Shown here one piece after another: positions 1 through 9,014 of a stretch of 64,000 nucleotides of DNA. The notes below the pieces were generated by a model. That model saw only the letters and a list, made by a program, of their open reading frames with translations. It was not told where the DNA came from and searched no databases. The stretch lies in NCBI RefSeq assembly GCF_004793975.1, contig NZ_SRYB01000010.1:62001-126000 (forward strand). Direction: 5' to 3'. The translations under genes were made by a program, and so were the position numbers. How positions within the stretch are numbered: the stretch's first letter is position 1; the number at the start of each line of letters is the position of its first letter. The DNA is from Lepagella muris. GTDB lineage: Bacteria > Bacteroidota > Bacteroidia > Bacteroidales > Muribaculaceae.

Positions 1-6
1 TATAGA

Positions 7-480
7 ATGCGTCGTTTCAAACAGCAAATCTCTGATGAGGCATCAAAGAAAATTCTTTGTGCATCCACAAATGGAATCTTATCTCTCACTAATGCAGATG
101 GCTCACCATACGGAGTACCGTTGAGCTTCGCATACGACGGAAATAGCTCAATCTATTTTCACAGTGCCGTGACGGGACACAAGATCGATTGCATCAATCA
201 CGAGTCAAGGTGTTCATTCTGTGTGGTCGCACAAGACAAAATTGTGCCGGAAGAATTTACATCCTATTTCAGAAGCGTCATTGTGAATGGAAGGATTAAA
301 GTCGTTGATGATGACTCTGAAATCATGAAAGGACTTCTGCTATTGTGCGACAAATATTCTCCGGGTATTGACAGCTCATCTGAAATAAACAAATGCATCA
401 GCCATGTCAAGATTTTACGTCTTGATATTGAGACTATGACCGGTAAAGAGGCAATCGAACTAATACGCCCCATCTCTTAG
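7..480 (+). CDS. Nim-like pyridoxamine 5'-phosphate oxidase family protein
   Basis: 157 aa, cytoplasmic, no signal peptide. The N-terminus (MRRFKQQISDE), the middle part (GILSLTNADGSPYGVPLSFA, then IYFHSAVTGHKID) and the length match the small FMN-binding split-barrel proteins of the Nim/pyridoxamine-phosphate-oxidase group. Some members reduce nitroimidazoles, but many chromosomal homologues have no known substrate. The His in the 'HSAVTGHK' segment corresponds to the flavin-site region of the family. The ATG at base 7 is the typical family start, so the gene is probably complete although it begins at the window edge. It ends 49 bp before the stop of the convergent GH43 gene. A role in drug resistance is not supported by sequence alone. 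Confidence 0.82.
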   Translation: MRRFKQQISDEASKKILCASTNGILSLTNADGSPYGVPLSFAYDGNSSIYFHSAVTGHKIDCINHESRCSFCVVAQDKIVPEEFTSYFRSVIVNGRIKVVDDDSEIMKGLLLLCDKYSPGIDSSSEINKCISHVKILRLDIETMTGKEAIELIRPIS

Positions 481-529
481 TCAATTGAAATGGGGCGTAA
501 ATTAAATGTGACGTAGTTGATAACGTTTT

Positions 530-1447
530 TCAGTTGATGGTCAGTTCACGCAGTGTCTCAACGATAGGGGTAAGCGTCTCCTTGTCAAGATTCACGATCA
601 TGGTGCGACGTGGAGAAACCTCCTCGTCAGTGTTATGCACATGGAAGACATAGCAGAGATTGCCATCCTTATCGGTAAACAGGTCGCCGTGTCCCGTGCC
701 GTTCCTTCCGATATTCGAGCGGTGGATTATCGGGGCTGGACGCTTGTGCCACGGACCGAACGGTGAGGAGGCAGTGGCGATACCCACGGCATAATCCGGA
801 TTACGGAAATCATTAGCACTGTAGAACATCACGTATTCATCCCCACGTTTTATCACGGTGGGGCCCTCCGTCACACCCCATTCAGACGACGCCGTATTCT
901 CCCACGGCAATACGGCAGATATACATTCCACCGGTTTCCCCTGCATCCTCGACAAGTCGGGAGAAAGACGCACGGCATATATCCTGTTGCCCCTGTCAAG
1001 GCGCACATGATAGAGTATGGCAGAACCGTCGTCATCAAAAAACACGAACGGATCTATCTGATTTATGTCTGACACAATCTCACCGCCGCCGGTAAACGGT
1101 CCGGCAGGAGAATCCGCCATAGCATACGCAATCCGCTCATTGGCGGTATAGAACATATAATACTTCCCGTCATGCTTAAACACCTGCGGAGCCCAGAACC
1201 ATTTCGTGCCGAAAATATTGCCATCTATTCTCGCCAACGCAAGACGATAACTATCCTTCCAATCAGACAGATTCTCCGACTTACAATAAGGGAATCCGAG
1301 ATTCGAGTCCACACCTGACGTGCCATACAGATAATAAGTTTTACCATCCACTAAGACAGTCGGGTCGGCAAGCACTACCGGCTCGACAGCCATAGCCACA
1401 GCATTCCCCAGCATGAATGCCACCATTCCTGCAAACCTAAATTTCAT
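530..1447 (-). CDS. Secreted glycoside hydrolase family 43 protein
   Basis: 305 aa from the ATG at 1447, chosen because it gives a clean signal peptide (MKFRFAGMVAFMLGNAVAMA); an in-frame ATG at 1492 would add a non-signal extension. A single five-bladed beta-propeller catalytic domain fills the protein. The three GH43 carboxylates are visible: the base Asp28 in 'VLADPTV', the pKa-modulating Asp132 in 'QIDPFVFFDDDG', and the acid Glu194 in 'TEGPTVIKRG'. 'WFWAPQVFKHDGKYYMFY' is also typical. Family members cut arabinosides, xylosides or galactans; the exact substrate cannot be told from sequence. It is divergent from the GH31 gene, and the two may act on the same glycan in the periplasm or at the surface. 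Confidence 0.88.
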   Translation of the reverse strand: MKFRFAGMVAFMLGNAVAMAVEPVVLADPTVLVDGKTYYLYGTSGVDSNLGFPYCKSENLSDWKDSYRLALARIDGNIFGTKWFWAPQVFKHDGKYYMFYTANERIAYAMADSPAGPFTGGGEIVSDINQIDPFVFFDDDGSAILYHVRLDRGNRIYAVRLSPDLSRMQGKPVECISAVLPWENTASSEWGVTEGPTVIKRGDEYVMFYSANDFRNPDYAVGIATASSPFGPWHKRPAPIIHRSNIGRNGTGHGDLFTDKDGNLCYVFHVHNTDEEVSPRRTMIVNLDKETLTPIVETLRELTIN

Positions 1448-1522
1448 ATCACAAATTATAACAAGTTGTCCAAACCTCACAAGCCAAGACAACTTAAATT
1501 CCTATGTTTACCAATTTCTCTG

Positions 1523-1530
1523 CAAATATA
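1523..1530 (-). promoter_or_regulatory. -7 element of GH43 promoter
   Basis: TATATTTG read on the minus strand matches the Bacteroidetes -7 consensus TAnnTTTG, 75 bp before the GH43 start codon. No clear TTTG -33 box is visible at the usual spacing. Confidence 0.45.
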
Positions 1531-1576
1531 ACACATTTTTTTATAAATAACATTTTCATAATCGGAGTTTGTTTAC

Positions 1577-1584
1577 TACCTTTG
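1577..1584 (+). promoter_or_regulatory. -7 element of GH31 promoter
   Basis: TACCTTTG matches TAnnTTTG, 61 bp upstream of the GH31 start. The region about 20 bp upstream is T-rich without an exact TTTG. With the minus-strand box at 1523-1530 this makes a divergent promoter region. Confidence 0.45.
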
Positions 1585-1645
1585 TGTTCACATGAATAAC
1601 CTATAACCCAATTATAACCATATTTTCCATACATATCTTCTCTTT

Positions 1646-4171
1646 ATGAATCGGATTTCTATTTTAATCATTTCAGCGATATGTTCGCTGATGTGTATCT
1701 TTGTCGCTGACGCATCTGATAATGTCGCGTATAAGGATAAGAATGTGCGCATAACGCTCGTCACTGACGGGCTGGCACGACTTGAGTATTCCCCCTCGGG
1801 AAATTTTGTCGATGACCCATCCTTTGTGGCTGTCAACCGTGATTATCCGGAAGTGAAATATTCCGTGAAAGACAAGAAAAACATGGTGACAATCTCTACC
1901 GGCATCATGAAAATCGAATATAAGAAGACCGGTGCCTTCGACAAGAATAATCTTAAGATCTCCTCCATGAGGGGTGTCACCCCGGCTTTCATCTGGAAGC
2001 CCGGCGATAGCCAGAAAGGGAATCTCGGCGGCACGCTCCGTACTCTCGACCGCATGAACGGCAGCAAGTTTGACGGACGCGACGAGGTGCCTATGCCTGA
2101 CGGTCTATTGGCTACCGACGGTTGGACGCTCATTGACGATTCCTCCAATTTCCTTTTCGACGACTCGGATTGGGCTTGGGTTAAGAAACGCTCTGACAAT
2201 TCAGACTCCCAGGACTGGTATTTTCTCGCATACGGCGACAACTACAAGAAGGCACTGAAGGATTTCACCATCCTCTCCGGCAAGGTGCCCCTCCCTCCCC
2301 GCTATGCCTTCGGATACTGGTGGAGCCGATATTATGCCTATAGTGATGCGGAACTGAGAAACCTCATCAAGTCTTTCCAAAACTATAATATTCCTCTCGA
2401 CGTGCTCGTGATTGACATGGATTGGCACAACACCGATGAGGGACGCGGCGGGTGGACCGGATATACATGGAACGACCGTCTGTTTCCCGACTATCGCAAA
2501 CTCCTTAACCATATAAAGGATAATGACCTGAAAGTGACACTCAATCTTCATCCCGCCGATGGCGTGGCAGCATACGAGACGCAGTATGCCGACGTGGCAA
2601 AAGACATGGGCATCGACCCCGCCTCCAAGAAGACCGTGGAATGGCTTGCAAGCGACAAGAAATTCATGAACTCAATGTTCAACCGTGTGTTCCATCCCTA
2701 CGAGAAGGATGGCGTGGACTTCTGGTGGCTCGACTGGCAACAGTGGCCTGAAGATAAGGCGGTGGCAGGGCTAAACAATACGTGGTGGCTCAACTATTGC
2801 TTCTTCACCGACATGGAACGCAATTCAAAGAAACGTCCGATGCTCTATCACAGATGGGGCGGACTCGGCAACCATCGTTATCAGATAGGTTTCTCCGGCG
2901 ACTCCCACATCACTTGGGAATCGCTCGACTATCAGCCATATTTCAACTCAACAGCATCCAATGTGCTATATGGCTACTGGAGCCATGATCTCGGTGGTCA
3001 TCAGTCAGGAGAGATTATCCCGGAGATGTATATCCGCTGGATGCAGTTCGGCGCACTCAGTCCGGTCATGCGTACCCACTCCACAAAAAGTTCCACCCTC
3101 AATAAGGAGCCGTGGGTATTTTCTCACGATGATATGGACGTATTGGTGAAGACCATAAAGCAACGCTACGAGATGGTGCCCTACATCTATACGATGGCAC
3201 GCAAATGCTATGACGACGGAATATCACTCTGCCGACCGATGTATTACGACTATCCGACAGCATCAGCTGCTTACGACAGGAAGAACGACTACATGTTTGG
3301 CGACAATATCCTCGTCTCTCCTATCACCAACCCCATGTCGGGAGAGTCTTCAAGCCACAACGTATGGTTGCCGGAAGGCAACGACTGGTGGGAACTTCAC
3401 ACCGGCACTCTTCTCAACGGCGGACAGAACATCGAACGCTATTTCTCGCTCGATGAGTATCCTATCTATATAAAGGCCGGCTCCATACTCCCCTCCTATC
3501 CCGCTAATCCGCAGAACCTCAACAATAATGCCGAACCTATACAGGTAAATATCTATCCGGGAAGCAATTCAGGCAGTTTCGTCATGTATGAGGATAACGG
3601 CGACGATCAGAACTACGTGTCGCAGAACGCCACCACTACCCTCGGCTATCAGCGCACGGGCAATACTCTCGACGTGAAGATCTCCCCGGCAGTCGGCAGC
3701 TATGCCGATAAGCCGTCGGAAAGGAAATATTCAGTGAAAGTCATCTCATCGGCTGTGCCGACAGCGGTGACAGTCAACGGCAAGAAGACAGATTTCATCT
3801 ATGACGGCAACGATCTTTCCCTCATAGTTAATCTTGGAGAGATCAGCACGGCAAAGGGTGCTGATATTCAGATAGCCTATTCCTCTGATGCGCAGACAGT
3901 CGGCACTGACGGTGCTGCTGGACGTATGCGCAGGGCTGGCAAGGCAGTCAGTGACCTTCGCCGTAATGATGCCGGGGTGGTTTTGAGCGACGATATGGGT
4001 ATTCTGGAGCGCACACCGCTTGACATCACCTACCGTCCCGCCCAACTCAACGAGATACTCAACACGTTCAACGCCTGCTACGAGTCAATCCCCGCAGTGC
4101 TTGAAAAGATGAACGTGAATCCGGAACGCACTACCCGCTTCAAGAGCGTGGCGAATCCCGCACTCCGCTAA
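1646..4171 (+). CDS. Secreted glycoside hydrolase family 31 alpha-glycosidase
   Basis: 841 aa with an N-terminal signal peptide (MNRISILIISAICSLMCIFVADA). Family 31 architecture: an N-terminal beta-sandwich (about 28-215), a TIM barrel (about 220-560) and C-terminal beta domains. The nucleophile is Asp363 in 'FWWLDWQQWP' and the acid/base Asp419 in 'QIGFSGDSHITWE'; 'PPRYAFGYWWSRYYAY' and 'DVLVIDMDWH' are the usual barrel signatures. GH31 enzymes retain configuration and mostly cleave alpha-glucosides or alpha-xylosides. The last ~110 residues go beyond the usual GH31 C-terminal domain and contain an alpha-helical tail (residues ~790-841) that I do not recognise. It probably works with the adjacent divergent GH43 on an exported or imported oligosaccharide. 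Confidence 0.9.
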   Translation: MNRISILIISAICSLMCIFVADASDNVAYKDKNVRITLVTDGLARLEYSPSGNFVDDPSFVAVNRDYPEVKYSVKDKKNMVTISTGIMKIEYKKTGAFDKNNLKISSMRGVTPAFIWKPGDSQKGNLGGTLRTLDRMNGSKFDGRDEVPMPDGLLATDGWTLIDDSSNFLFDDSDWAWVKKRSDNSDSQDWYFLAYGDNYKKALKDFTILSGKVPLPPRYAFGYWWSRYYAYSDAELRNLIKSFQNYNIPLDVLVIDMDWHNTDEGRGGWTGYTWNDRLFPDYRKLLNHIKDNDLKVTLNLHPADGVAAYETQYADVAKDMGIDPASKKTVEWLASDKKFMNSMFNRVFHPYEKDGVDFWWLDWQQWPEDKAVAGLNNTWWLNYCFFTDMERNSKKRPMLYHRWGGLGNHRYQIGFSGDSHITWESLDYQPYFNSTASNVLYGYWSHDLGGHQSGEIIPEMYIRWMQFGALSPVMRTHSTKSSTLNKEPWVFSHDDMDVLVKTIKQRYEMVPYIYTMARKCYDDGISLCRPMYYDYPTASAAYDRKNDYMFGDNILVSPITNPMSGESSSHNVWLPEGNDWWELHTGTLLNGGQNIERYFSLDEYPIYIKAGSILPSYPANPQNLNNNAEPIQVNIYPGSNSGSFVMYEDNGDDQNYVSQNATTTLGYQRTGNTLDVKISPAVGSYADKPSERKYSVKVISSAVPTAVTVNGKKTDFIYDGNDLSLIVNLGEISTAKGADIQIAYSSDAQTVGTDGAAGRMRRAGKAVSDLRRNDAGVVLSDDMGILERTPLDITYRPAQLNEILNTFNACYESIPAVLEKMNVNPERTTRFKSVANPALR

Positions 4172-4222
4172 ATAATCGTCAAGATAAGGATTGTTTCAAA
4201 TAATCAAAATAAGGTTTGTTTC

Positions 4223-4249
4223 AAAGGTCTCGCCCCATGCGGGACCTTT
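4223..4249 (+). terminator. Hairpin after GH31 gene
   Basis: Arms AAAGGTC (4223-4229) and GACCTTT (4243-4249) with an inner CGC/GCG, followed by 'CTCTTATAAG'. The U-run is weak, so it is a probable but not canonical terminator. It sits 52 bp after the GH31 stop. Confidence 0.5.
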
Positions 4250-4258
4250 CTCTTATAA

Positions 4259-4398
4259 GAAGTTGTCTAAACTTCATTATATTTCAATTAAACTCAATCC
4301 ATTGGCAAGAATTTCATGATATTTTTATAAAATGTAATCCAAATACATAAAAGTTTAATTATCTTTGCAGAAATACTACGGGAGTTGTCTAAACTTCA
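4259..4398. repeat. Two copies of AGTTGTCTAAACTTCA around a promoter
   Basis: The 16-mer AGTTGTCTAAACTTCA occurs at 4261-4276 and again at 4383-4398. The first copy lies in a palindrome GAAGTT-GTCTA-AACTTC (4259-4275). The two copies bracket the -7 box (4360-4367) of the following ATPase-like gene. Confidence 0.7.
4360..4367 (+). promoter_or_regulatory. -7 element of the AAA-ATPase-like gene
   Basis: TATCTTTG followed by CAG matches TAnnTTTG, 66 bp before the ATG at 4433. No exact -33 TTTG was found. Confidence 0.5.
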
Positions 4399-4432
4399 AT
4401 GAATTTTGCAGGAATCATAAAATATTTGAATC

Positions 4433-6001
4433 ATGTCAAATTTACGATACCCCATCGGGATACAATCCTTTTCAGAAATAAGAGAAGGAGGATACATATA
4501 TATTGACAAAACCGAATATATATATAGGCTCATTGCGGAAGGGAAATATTACTTTCTCAGCCGCCCGCGCCGGTTCGGCAAATCATTGCTGCTATCCACC
4601 ATTGAGGAGTATTTCAAAGGGAATCGTGAATTTTTCAACGGACTCGCAATATCCAAACATGACCATACTTGGGACAAATATCCCGTACTGCATCTTGATC
4701 TGTCGGGTTGCACAATTGATTCGCACGACCGTCTGCCCTCATTTATTGAGGATTTTCTTTTACGATGGGAGAATGAATATGACATACCTACAAACCATGA
4801 TATACCCTATAGCCTCAGATTTAAGGAGATTATTATCCAAGCGCATCAACAGACCGGCAATCAGGTAGTGATTCTTGTTGACGAATACGATAAACCTACC
4901 TTAGAGACTGTCGGGAATCCAACATTGCAAGAAAAATGCCGCAATATTCTCCGCTCATTCTATAGCAATCTGAAGAGTCAGGACCGACATATCAAATTCG
5001 CCATGCTGACCGGAGTGACAAGATTCGGTCAACTAAGCATCTTCAGCGATCTCAACAATCTTAATGATATCTCGCTTAACAAGAAATACAGCGGCATCTG
5101 CGGTATCACAGCTGAAGAACTGCACAAATATTTCGACAAGGGGATTGAAGATTTTGCCGCATCACTCAATACAACAAAAGAGGAGATTTATAATCTTCTT
5201 AAAGAGAATTATGATGGCTATCGCTTCTCCCCCACCGACACAACGGAAATCTATAATCCATTCAGTGTGCTCAAATCCATCTCTGACGAGAGTTTTGATA
5301 ATTATTGGTTTAAGACCGGCACGCCCTCTTTCTTGGTTAGGCTCATTAAATTCAATAAGTTTCCTCTGCAAGAACTGACGGACTATGAGACAACAACCTC
5401 ACAACTTACCGATGTGTCTTTGGAACTCACCGACATTGTTCCGGTGCTTTACCAAAGCGGCTATCTCACAATAAAAAGTCATGACACCCGCCTCAACACC
5501 GTCACACTCGATTTCCCCAACAAAGAGGTAGAATCCGGTTTTCTGAATCAATTAATGCCACTCTACACCCCTATCCCTTCGCAGAAAACAGAATTTGAGA
5601 TTATACGCTTTGTAAAAGAGATTGAGAAAGGGGATGTAGAGAGTTTCATGGTTCGCCTGCAAAGCCTGTTCTCTGATTTCCAATATGACTCGTTTGATCT
5701 GAAGCATCTTGAACAACACTATCAGGATGTGGTCTTTATTCTTGCGAAATTACTTGGATTCTACACACGTATAGAATACCAGACCTCATCAGGACGGATT
5801 GATCTCGTCATAACAACCGATAACTACATTTATCTGTTTGAATTTAAGATTGACAAGTCGGCAGAAGAGGCTATAAATCAAATCACTCGGAATCATTACC
5901 CAATACCATTCAAGGCAGACGGCAGGAGAATCATCGGCATAGGAGCCAACTTTTCAAGCCACACACGGAGTCTTGACAGTTGGATTATCAAAGACCTGTG
6001 A
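4433..6001 (+). CDS. AAA-ATPase-like / PD-(D/E)XK nuclease-like protein
   Basis: 522 aa, cytoplasmic. The N-terminal half is an AAA-ATPase-like domain with a Walker A-like loop at residues 43-52 ('SRPRRFGKSLLLST') and Walker B at 145-153 ('VVILVDEYDKP'). The C-terminal part carries a PD-(D/E)XK nuclease-like signature (about 460-485, 'GRIDLVITTDNYIYLFEFK'), as in the DUF1703 domain that follows this ATPase domain in many Bacteroidales. These genes are highly paralogous in the order, with unknown function; roles in genome defence or mobile DNA have been suggested but not shown. The gene stands alone and its promoter is bracketed by short palindromic repeats, which fits a gene that moves or is duplicated. 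Function is left open. Confidence 0.85.
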   Translation: MSNLRYPIGIQSFSEIREGGYIYIDKTEYIYRLIAEGKYYFLSRPRRFGKSLLLSTIEEYFKGNREFFNGLAISKHDHTWDKYPVLHLDLSGCTIDSHDRLPSFIEDFLLRWENEYDIPTNHDIPYSLRFKEIIIQAHQQTGNQVVILVDEYDKPTLETVGNPTLQEKCRNILRSFYSNLKSQDRHIKFAMLTGVTRFGQLSIFSDLNNLNDISLNKKYSGICGITAEELHKYFDKGIEDFAASLNTTKEEIYNLLKENYDGYRFSPTDTTEIYNPFSVLKSISDESFDNYWFKTGTPSFLVRLIKFNKFPLQELTDYETTTSQLTDVSLELTDIVPVLYQSGYLTIKSHDTRLNTVTLDFPNKEVESGFLNQLMPLYTPIPSQKTEFEIIRFVKEIEKGDVESFMVRLQSLFSDFQYDSFDLKHLEQHYQDVVFILAKLLGFYTRIEYQTSSGRIDLVITTDNYIYLFEFKIDKSAEEAINQITRNHYPIPFKADGRRIIGIGANFSSHTRSLDSWIIKDL

Positions 6002-6087
6002 GAGAATTGCAATAAACGGGATTTGGAGATTTTAGGGATTTTGAGGTAAGGATAGACCTTTTTAGTGGCGATTTGCACATTTTTTTG

Positions 6088-6095
6088 TAATTTTG
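6088..6095 (+). promoter_or_regulatory. -7 element of purT promoter
   Basis: TAATTTTG, 27 bp upstream of the ATG at 6123. It overlaps an in-frame TTG at 6093, which argues that translation starts at 6123 and not at that TTG. Confidence 0.55.
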
Positions 6096-6122
6096 CATAG
6101 AATTGTAAACATATTCTTAGAA

Positions 6123-7307
6123 ATGGCAAAAATCGGCAGTGTAAAGACCTCAAAAGGTCGTAAAGCTCTTCTCCTTGGGAGCGGCGAACTCGGTAAGGAA
6201 GTCGCCCTTGAATTGCAACGCCTCGGCGTGGAAGTGGTGGCATGCGACAAATATCCCGATGCCCCCGCCATGCAGGTGGCTCACAAATCCTACGTATTCA
6301 ATATGCTTGACGGTGAAGAACTACGCCGTATCGTCGAACTCGAACGTCCCGACCATATCATTCCGGAAATCGAGGCGATCGCAACTCCTACCCTCGTCGA
6401 ACTGGAGAAAGAGGGCTTCAACGTAACCCCCACCGCCCGCGCAGCTTGGCTCACAATGAACCGTGAAGGGATACGCCGTCTGGCTGCCGAAGAACTCGGC
6501 ATACCCACATCGCCCTACCGCTTCGCCTCCTCACGTGAGGAATTTGAAGAGGCGGTTAAGGAGATCGGTATACCTTGCGTGGTGAAACCCGTAATGTCAT
6601 CGTCAGGCCACGGTCAGAGCGTCATCAAGGATGCTTCTCAGATTGACCACGCCTGGAAAGAGGCTCAGGAGGGTGGTCGTGCAGGCGCAGGACGTGTAAT
6701 CGTGGAAGGTTTCGTTGACTTCGATTTCGAAATCACACTTCTTACAGTAAGAAGCATCTCAGGCACCACCTACTGCGAACCGGTAGGACACATACAGGTG
6801 GACGGCGACTACCGCTATTCCTGGCAACCCCAACCCATGGCTACCGCTGCAATCGAATCAGCAAAAGAGATTGCAAAGAAAGTGACCGATGCCCTCGGTG
6901 GATACGGCATATTCGGTGTGGAGCTATTCATCAAAGGCGATAAAGTGATCTTCAGCGAAGTCTCCCCGCGTCCGCACGACACCGGTATGGTGACAATGAT
7001 CTCTCAGGATCTCTCAGAGTTCGCACTTCACGTGCGTGCGCTCCTCGGTCTGCCGGTGCCGACAATCAGATTCTACGGTCCGTCTGCATCTCGTGCAATA
7101 GTAGTGGAAGGCGACAGCAATTGCGTGGAATTTGACAACCTGGAGAATGTCCTTGCCGAACCGAGCACTCAGATCCGCATCTTCGGCAAGCCGGAAGTGC
7201 ACGGACACCGCCGCATGGGCGTAATCCTTGCCACAGCCGACACAGTGGAGGCTGCACGCGAGAAAGCATCACGCGCATACGATGCACTGAAGGTAAACGT
7301 GGAGTGA
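6123..7307 (+). CDS. purT: Formate-dependent GAR transformylase (PurT)
   Basis: 394 aa (E. coli PurT is 392). It makes formyl-GAR from GAR, formate and ATP in purine synthesis, replacing the folate-dependent PurN step. ATP-grasp fold: N-terminal pre-ATP-grasp region 'ALLLGSGELGKEVALELQRL', 'HIIPEIEAIATPTLVELE', the flexible loop 'PVMSSSGHGQSVIKD', and the metal/ATP site 'VIFSEVSPRPHDTGMVT'. Start chosen at the ATG at 6123 because an upstream in-frame TTG lies inside the promoter. Monocistronic: its own promoter in front and a long hairpin behind. Cytosolic. Confidence 0.95.
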   Translation: MAKIGSVKTSKGRKALLLGSGELGKEVALELQRLGVEVVACDKYPDAPAMQVAHKSYVFNMLDGEELRRIVELERPDHIIPEIEAIATPTLVELEKEGFNVTPTARAAWLTMNREGIRRLAAEELGIPTSPYRFASSREEFEEAVKEIGIPCVVKPVMSSSGHGQSVIKDASQIDHAWKEAQEGGRAGAGRVIVEGFVDFDFEITLLTVRSISGTTYCEPVGHIQVDGDYRYSWQPQPMATAAIESAKEIAKKVTDALGGYGIFGVELFIKGDKVIFSEVSPRPHDTGMVTMISQDLSEFALHVRALLGLPVPTIRFYGPSASRAIVVEGDSNCVEFDNLENVLAEPSTQIRIFGKPEVHGHRRMGVILATADTVEAAREKASRAYDALKVNVE

Positions 7308-7346
7308 ACTTCACGTGATGAACGTCAAGATGGCACCCACCGCAAT

Positions 7347-7407
7347 ATAGATAAATTCAATAGCAGCTATCGCAAAACGCATGATAGCTGCTATTGAAAT
7401 AATCTAT
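7347..7407 (+). terminator. Long hairpin after purT
   Basis: Perfect 16-bp arms at 7356-7371 and 7383-7398 with an 11-nt loop, extended by ATAGAT (7347-7352) pairing with ATCTAT (7402-7407). There is no strong T-run after it. Its place 40 bp beyond the purT stop suggests a terminator or mRNA 3'-end stabiliser. Confidence 0.65.
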
Positions 7408-7440
7408 AAAAAAGCTCCTCAAAAAGGCTTTCTGAAGCGT

Positions 7441-7448
7441 TAACTTTG
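7441..7448 (+). promoter_or_regulatory. -7 element of the exporter operon
   Basis: TAACTTTG, 25 bp upstream of the ATG at 7473. An in-frame TTG at 7446 lies inside this box and so is not the start. Confidence 0.55.
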
Positions 7449-7472
7449 CAGCATAAAAAAAAGCTGCAAGTT

Positions 7473-7691
7473 ATGAACACTACAATTCTCATCTGGATAT
7501 TCGTATCCGCATTTCTCCTCGCGTTGATTTTGATAAGGATGGCAGACGAACGTATGGACGCCACCCGGAAAAAGAAAGATGGTCACCGGTTAAAGCTATT
7601 GGAAATAGGGAAAGAACGTGAAGAATTTTTCATAGCCGGCGATCCGACATCAGCAGTTATTAAAGATGACTATGACGATATCGACGATTAA
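7473..7691 (+). CDS. Small single-span membrane protein, unknown
   Basis: 72 aa. One predicted membrane helix near the N-terminus (TTILIWIFVSAFLLALILI), then a basic/charged segment and an acidic tail ending DDYDDIDD. It has a good position 25 bp after a -7 box. Its last 26 bp overlap the start of the ThrE-like gene, so the two are probably translationally coupled. I do not recognise a family; the context suggests an accessory of the exporter or a membrane-tethered partner. Confidence 0.7.
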   Translation: MNTTILIWIFVSAFLLALILIRMADERMDATRKKKDGHRLKLLEIGKEREEFFIAGDPTSAVIKDDYDDIDD

Positions 7692-8517
7692 CGACCCGAC
7701 CATACCCCTTGCAAGCGAGGACGCTATTCCGTCAGGCAACTCGGAAAACGCGCACCTCGCATCGAAAGAGGTGTGTCTCTTTTTAGCTGACTACGCATCC
7801 ACCCTCCTCGGCAGTGGAGCGACCTGCATCCGCATAGAGAAGAACATCAACCGAATGGCAGAGGTATTCGGTAAGAGAGTGGAATTGACCATAATGCCGC
7901 GCCACGTCCATCTGACGGTATGGAATCCGAAGTCGGACGACCGCTACACATCAACAGCATCTGTAGCCCCCGCCCCAATCAGTTTCTCGCTCAACACCCG
8001 ACTGAGCGAACTGAGCTGGACGGTTGCAGACAGTCATCTGTCGCTGGATGAGGCAAGAGAACGATTCCTACGGATAGCTACCTCCGACAAAGAGAATCCC
8101 TGGCAGACTCTCCTTCTCGCCTCGCTCGCCAACGCAGCCTTCTGCGGCATATTCGGTGGCGATCTCTCAGCCATAGTGATCGTGTTTGTCGCCACAGCGT
8201 TAGGATTCAACCTGAAGCAGGTACTGCTGAAACGCCATTTCGACTCACGCTTCGTATTCTTCATCTGCGCGTTCGTATCGTCGGTAGTCGGGGCAGCCGA
8301 TTTCCTTTTCCCGGCGGGTAACACTCCCGCCGTCGCGATAGGCACCAGCGTGCTCTACCTCGTGCCGGGAATACCCTTCCTCAACTCCTTCAACGATCTG
8401 CTGTATCGCCACTATATCTGCTCGGTATGCCGGTTTATCGACGCCATCGTGCTGACCGGATGCCTCTCACTCGGACTATGCCTGGGTATGAGGCTCATGA
8501 ATGTAGACATGTTCTGA
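7666..8517 (+). CDS. ThrE-type threonine/serine exporter, N-terminal subunit
   Basis: 283 aa. The cytosolic N-terminal region (residues ~25-145) contains the ThrE signature 'LLGSGATCIRIEKNINRMA' and 'IMPRHVHLTVW'. About five membrane helices follow (from ~150 to 280), with 'TSVLYLVPGIPFLNSFNDLL' typical of the family. ThrE exports threonine and serine by proton antiport in Corynebacterium; in many other bacteria it is split into two proteins, as here with the next gene. Two ATGs (7666 and 7672) are possible starts; the first is used. Overlaps the preceding small membrane gene by 26 bp. Confidence 0.88.
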   Translation: MTMTISTINDPTIPLASEDAIPSGNSENAHLASKEVCLFLADYASTLLGSGATCIRIEKNINRMAEVFGKRVELTIMPRHVHLTVWNPKSDDRYTSTASVAPAPISFSLNTRLSELSWTVADSHLSLDEARERFLRIATSDKENPWQTLLLASLANAAFCGIFGGDLSAIVIVFVATALGFNLKQVLLKRHFDSRFVFFICAFVSSVVGAADFLFPAGNTPAVAIGTSVLYLVPGIPFLNSFNDLLYRHYICSVCRFIDAIVLTGCLSLGLCLGMRLMNVDMF

Positions 8518-8531
8518 CAAAAATCACCCCT

Positions 8532-9011
8532 ATGATCCTCGATATTCTTAAAGACGCATTGCTCGCGGCAATAGCCGCAATCGGGTTTGGGGCCATAAGC
8601 CGCATACCACGCCGTGCCTACCTTCTTTGCGGCATAATCGCCGCCATCGGACACTCCTCCCGTTTCCTGCTCATGCAGCCGGAAGCCGCCCTCCATATAC
8701 TTCCCGCCACAGCCCTGGCAGCACTCATCATCGGGTCGCTTGCCGTATTCGTATCCCCTTGGGCAAAGACTCCGGCAGAGGCATACCTCTTCCCGGCTCT
8801 CCTCCCCATGATTCCGGGCATATATGCCTACAAATCGTTCGGCGGCGCAGTCATGTGCATCATGGGCACTTCGCAAGAATCCTTTAACTATTATTTCTAC
8901 CAATTCGCGCAAAACGGGTTCATAACCCTCTCTATAATTCTCGCTATGGTGATATGCGCCACCATACCCATTTTCATTTTCAAAAACAGGGCGTTCACCG
9001 CCACCCGATGA
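8532..9011 (+). CDS. ThrE-type exporter, C-terminal subunit
   Basis: 159 aa, about five membrane helices. Start taken at the ATG at 8532, 14 bp after the partner gene's stop; an upstream in-frame start would overlap that gene and add a non-membrane extension. 'RRAYLLCGIIAAIGHSSRFL' and 'LLPMIPGIYAYKSFGGAVM' match the short second half of two-part ThrE exporters. Probably forms a complex with the 283-aa subunit. Four bases separate its stop from the LysR gene. Confidence 0.87.
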   Translation: MILDILKDALLAAIAAIGFGAISRIPRRAYLLCGIIAAIGHSSRFLLMQPEAALHILPATALAALIIGSLAVFVSPWAKTPAEAYLFPALLPMIPGIYAYKSFGGAVMCIMGTSQESFNYYFYQFAQNGFITLSIILAMVICATIPIFIFKNRAFTATR

Positions 9012-9014
9012 CCA

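Noticed and set aside
6093..6122. TTG as purT start, ten codons upstream
   Set aside because: The TTG overlaps the -7 promoter box, so it would not be in the mRNA. The same applies to the TTG at 7446 for the small membrane gene.
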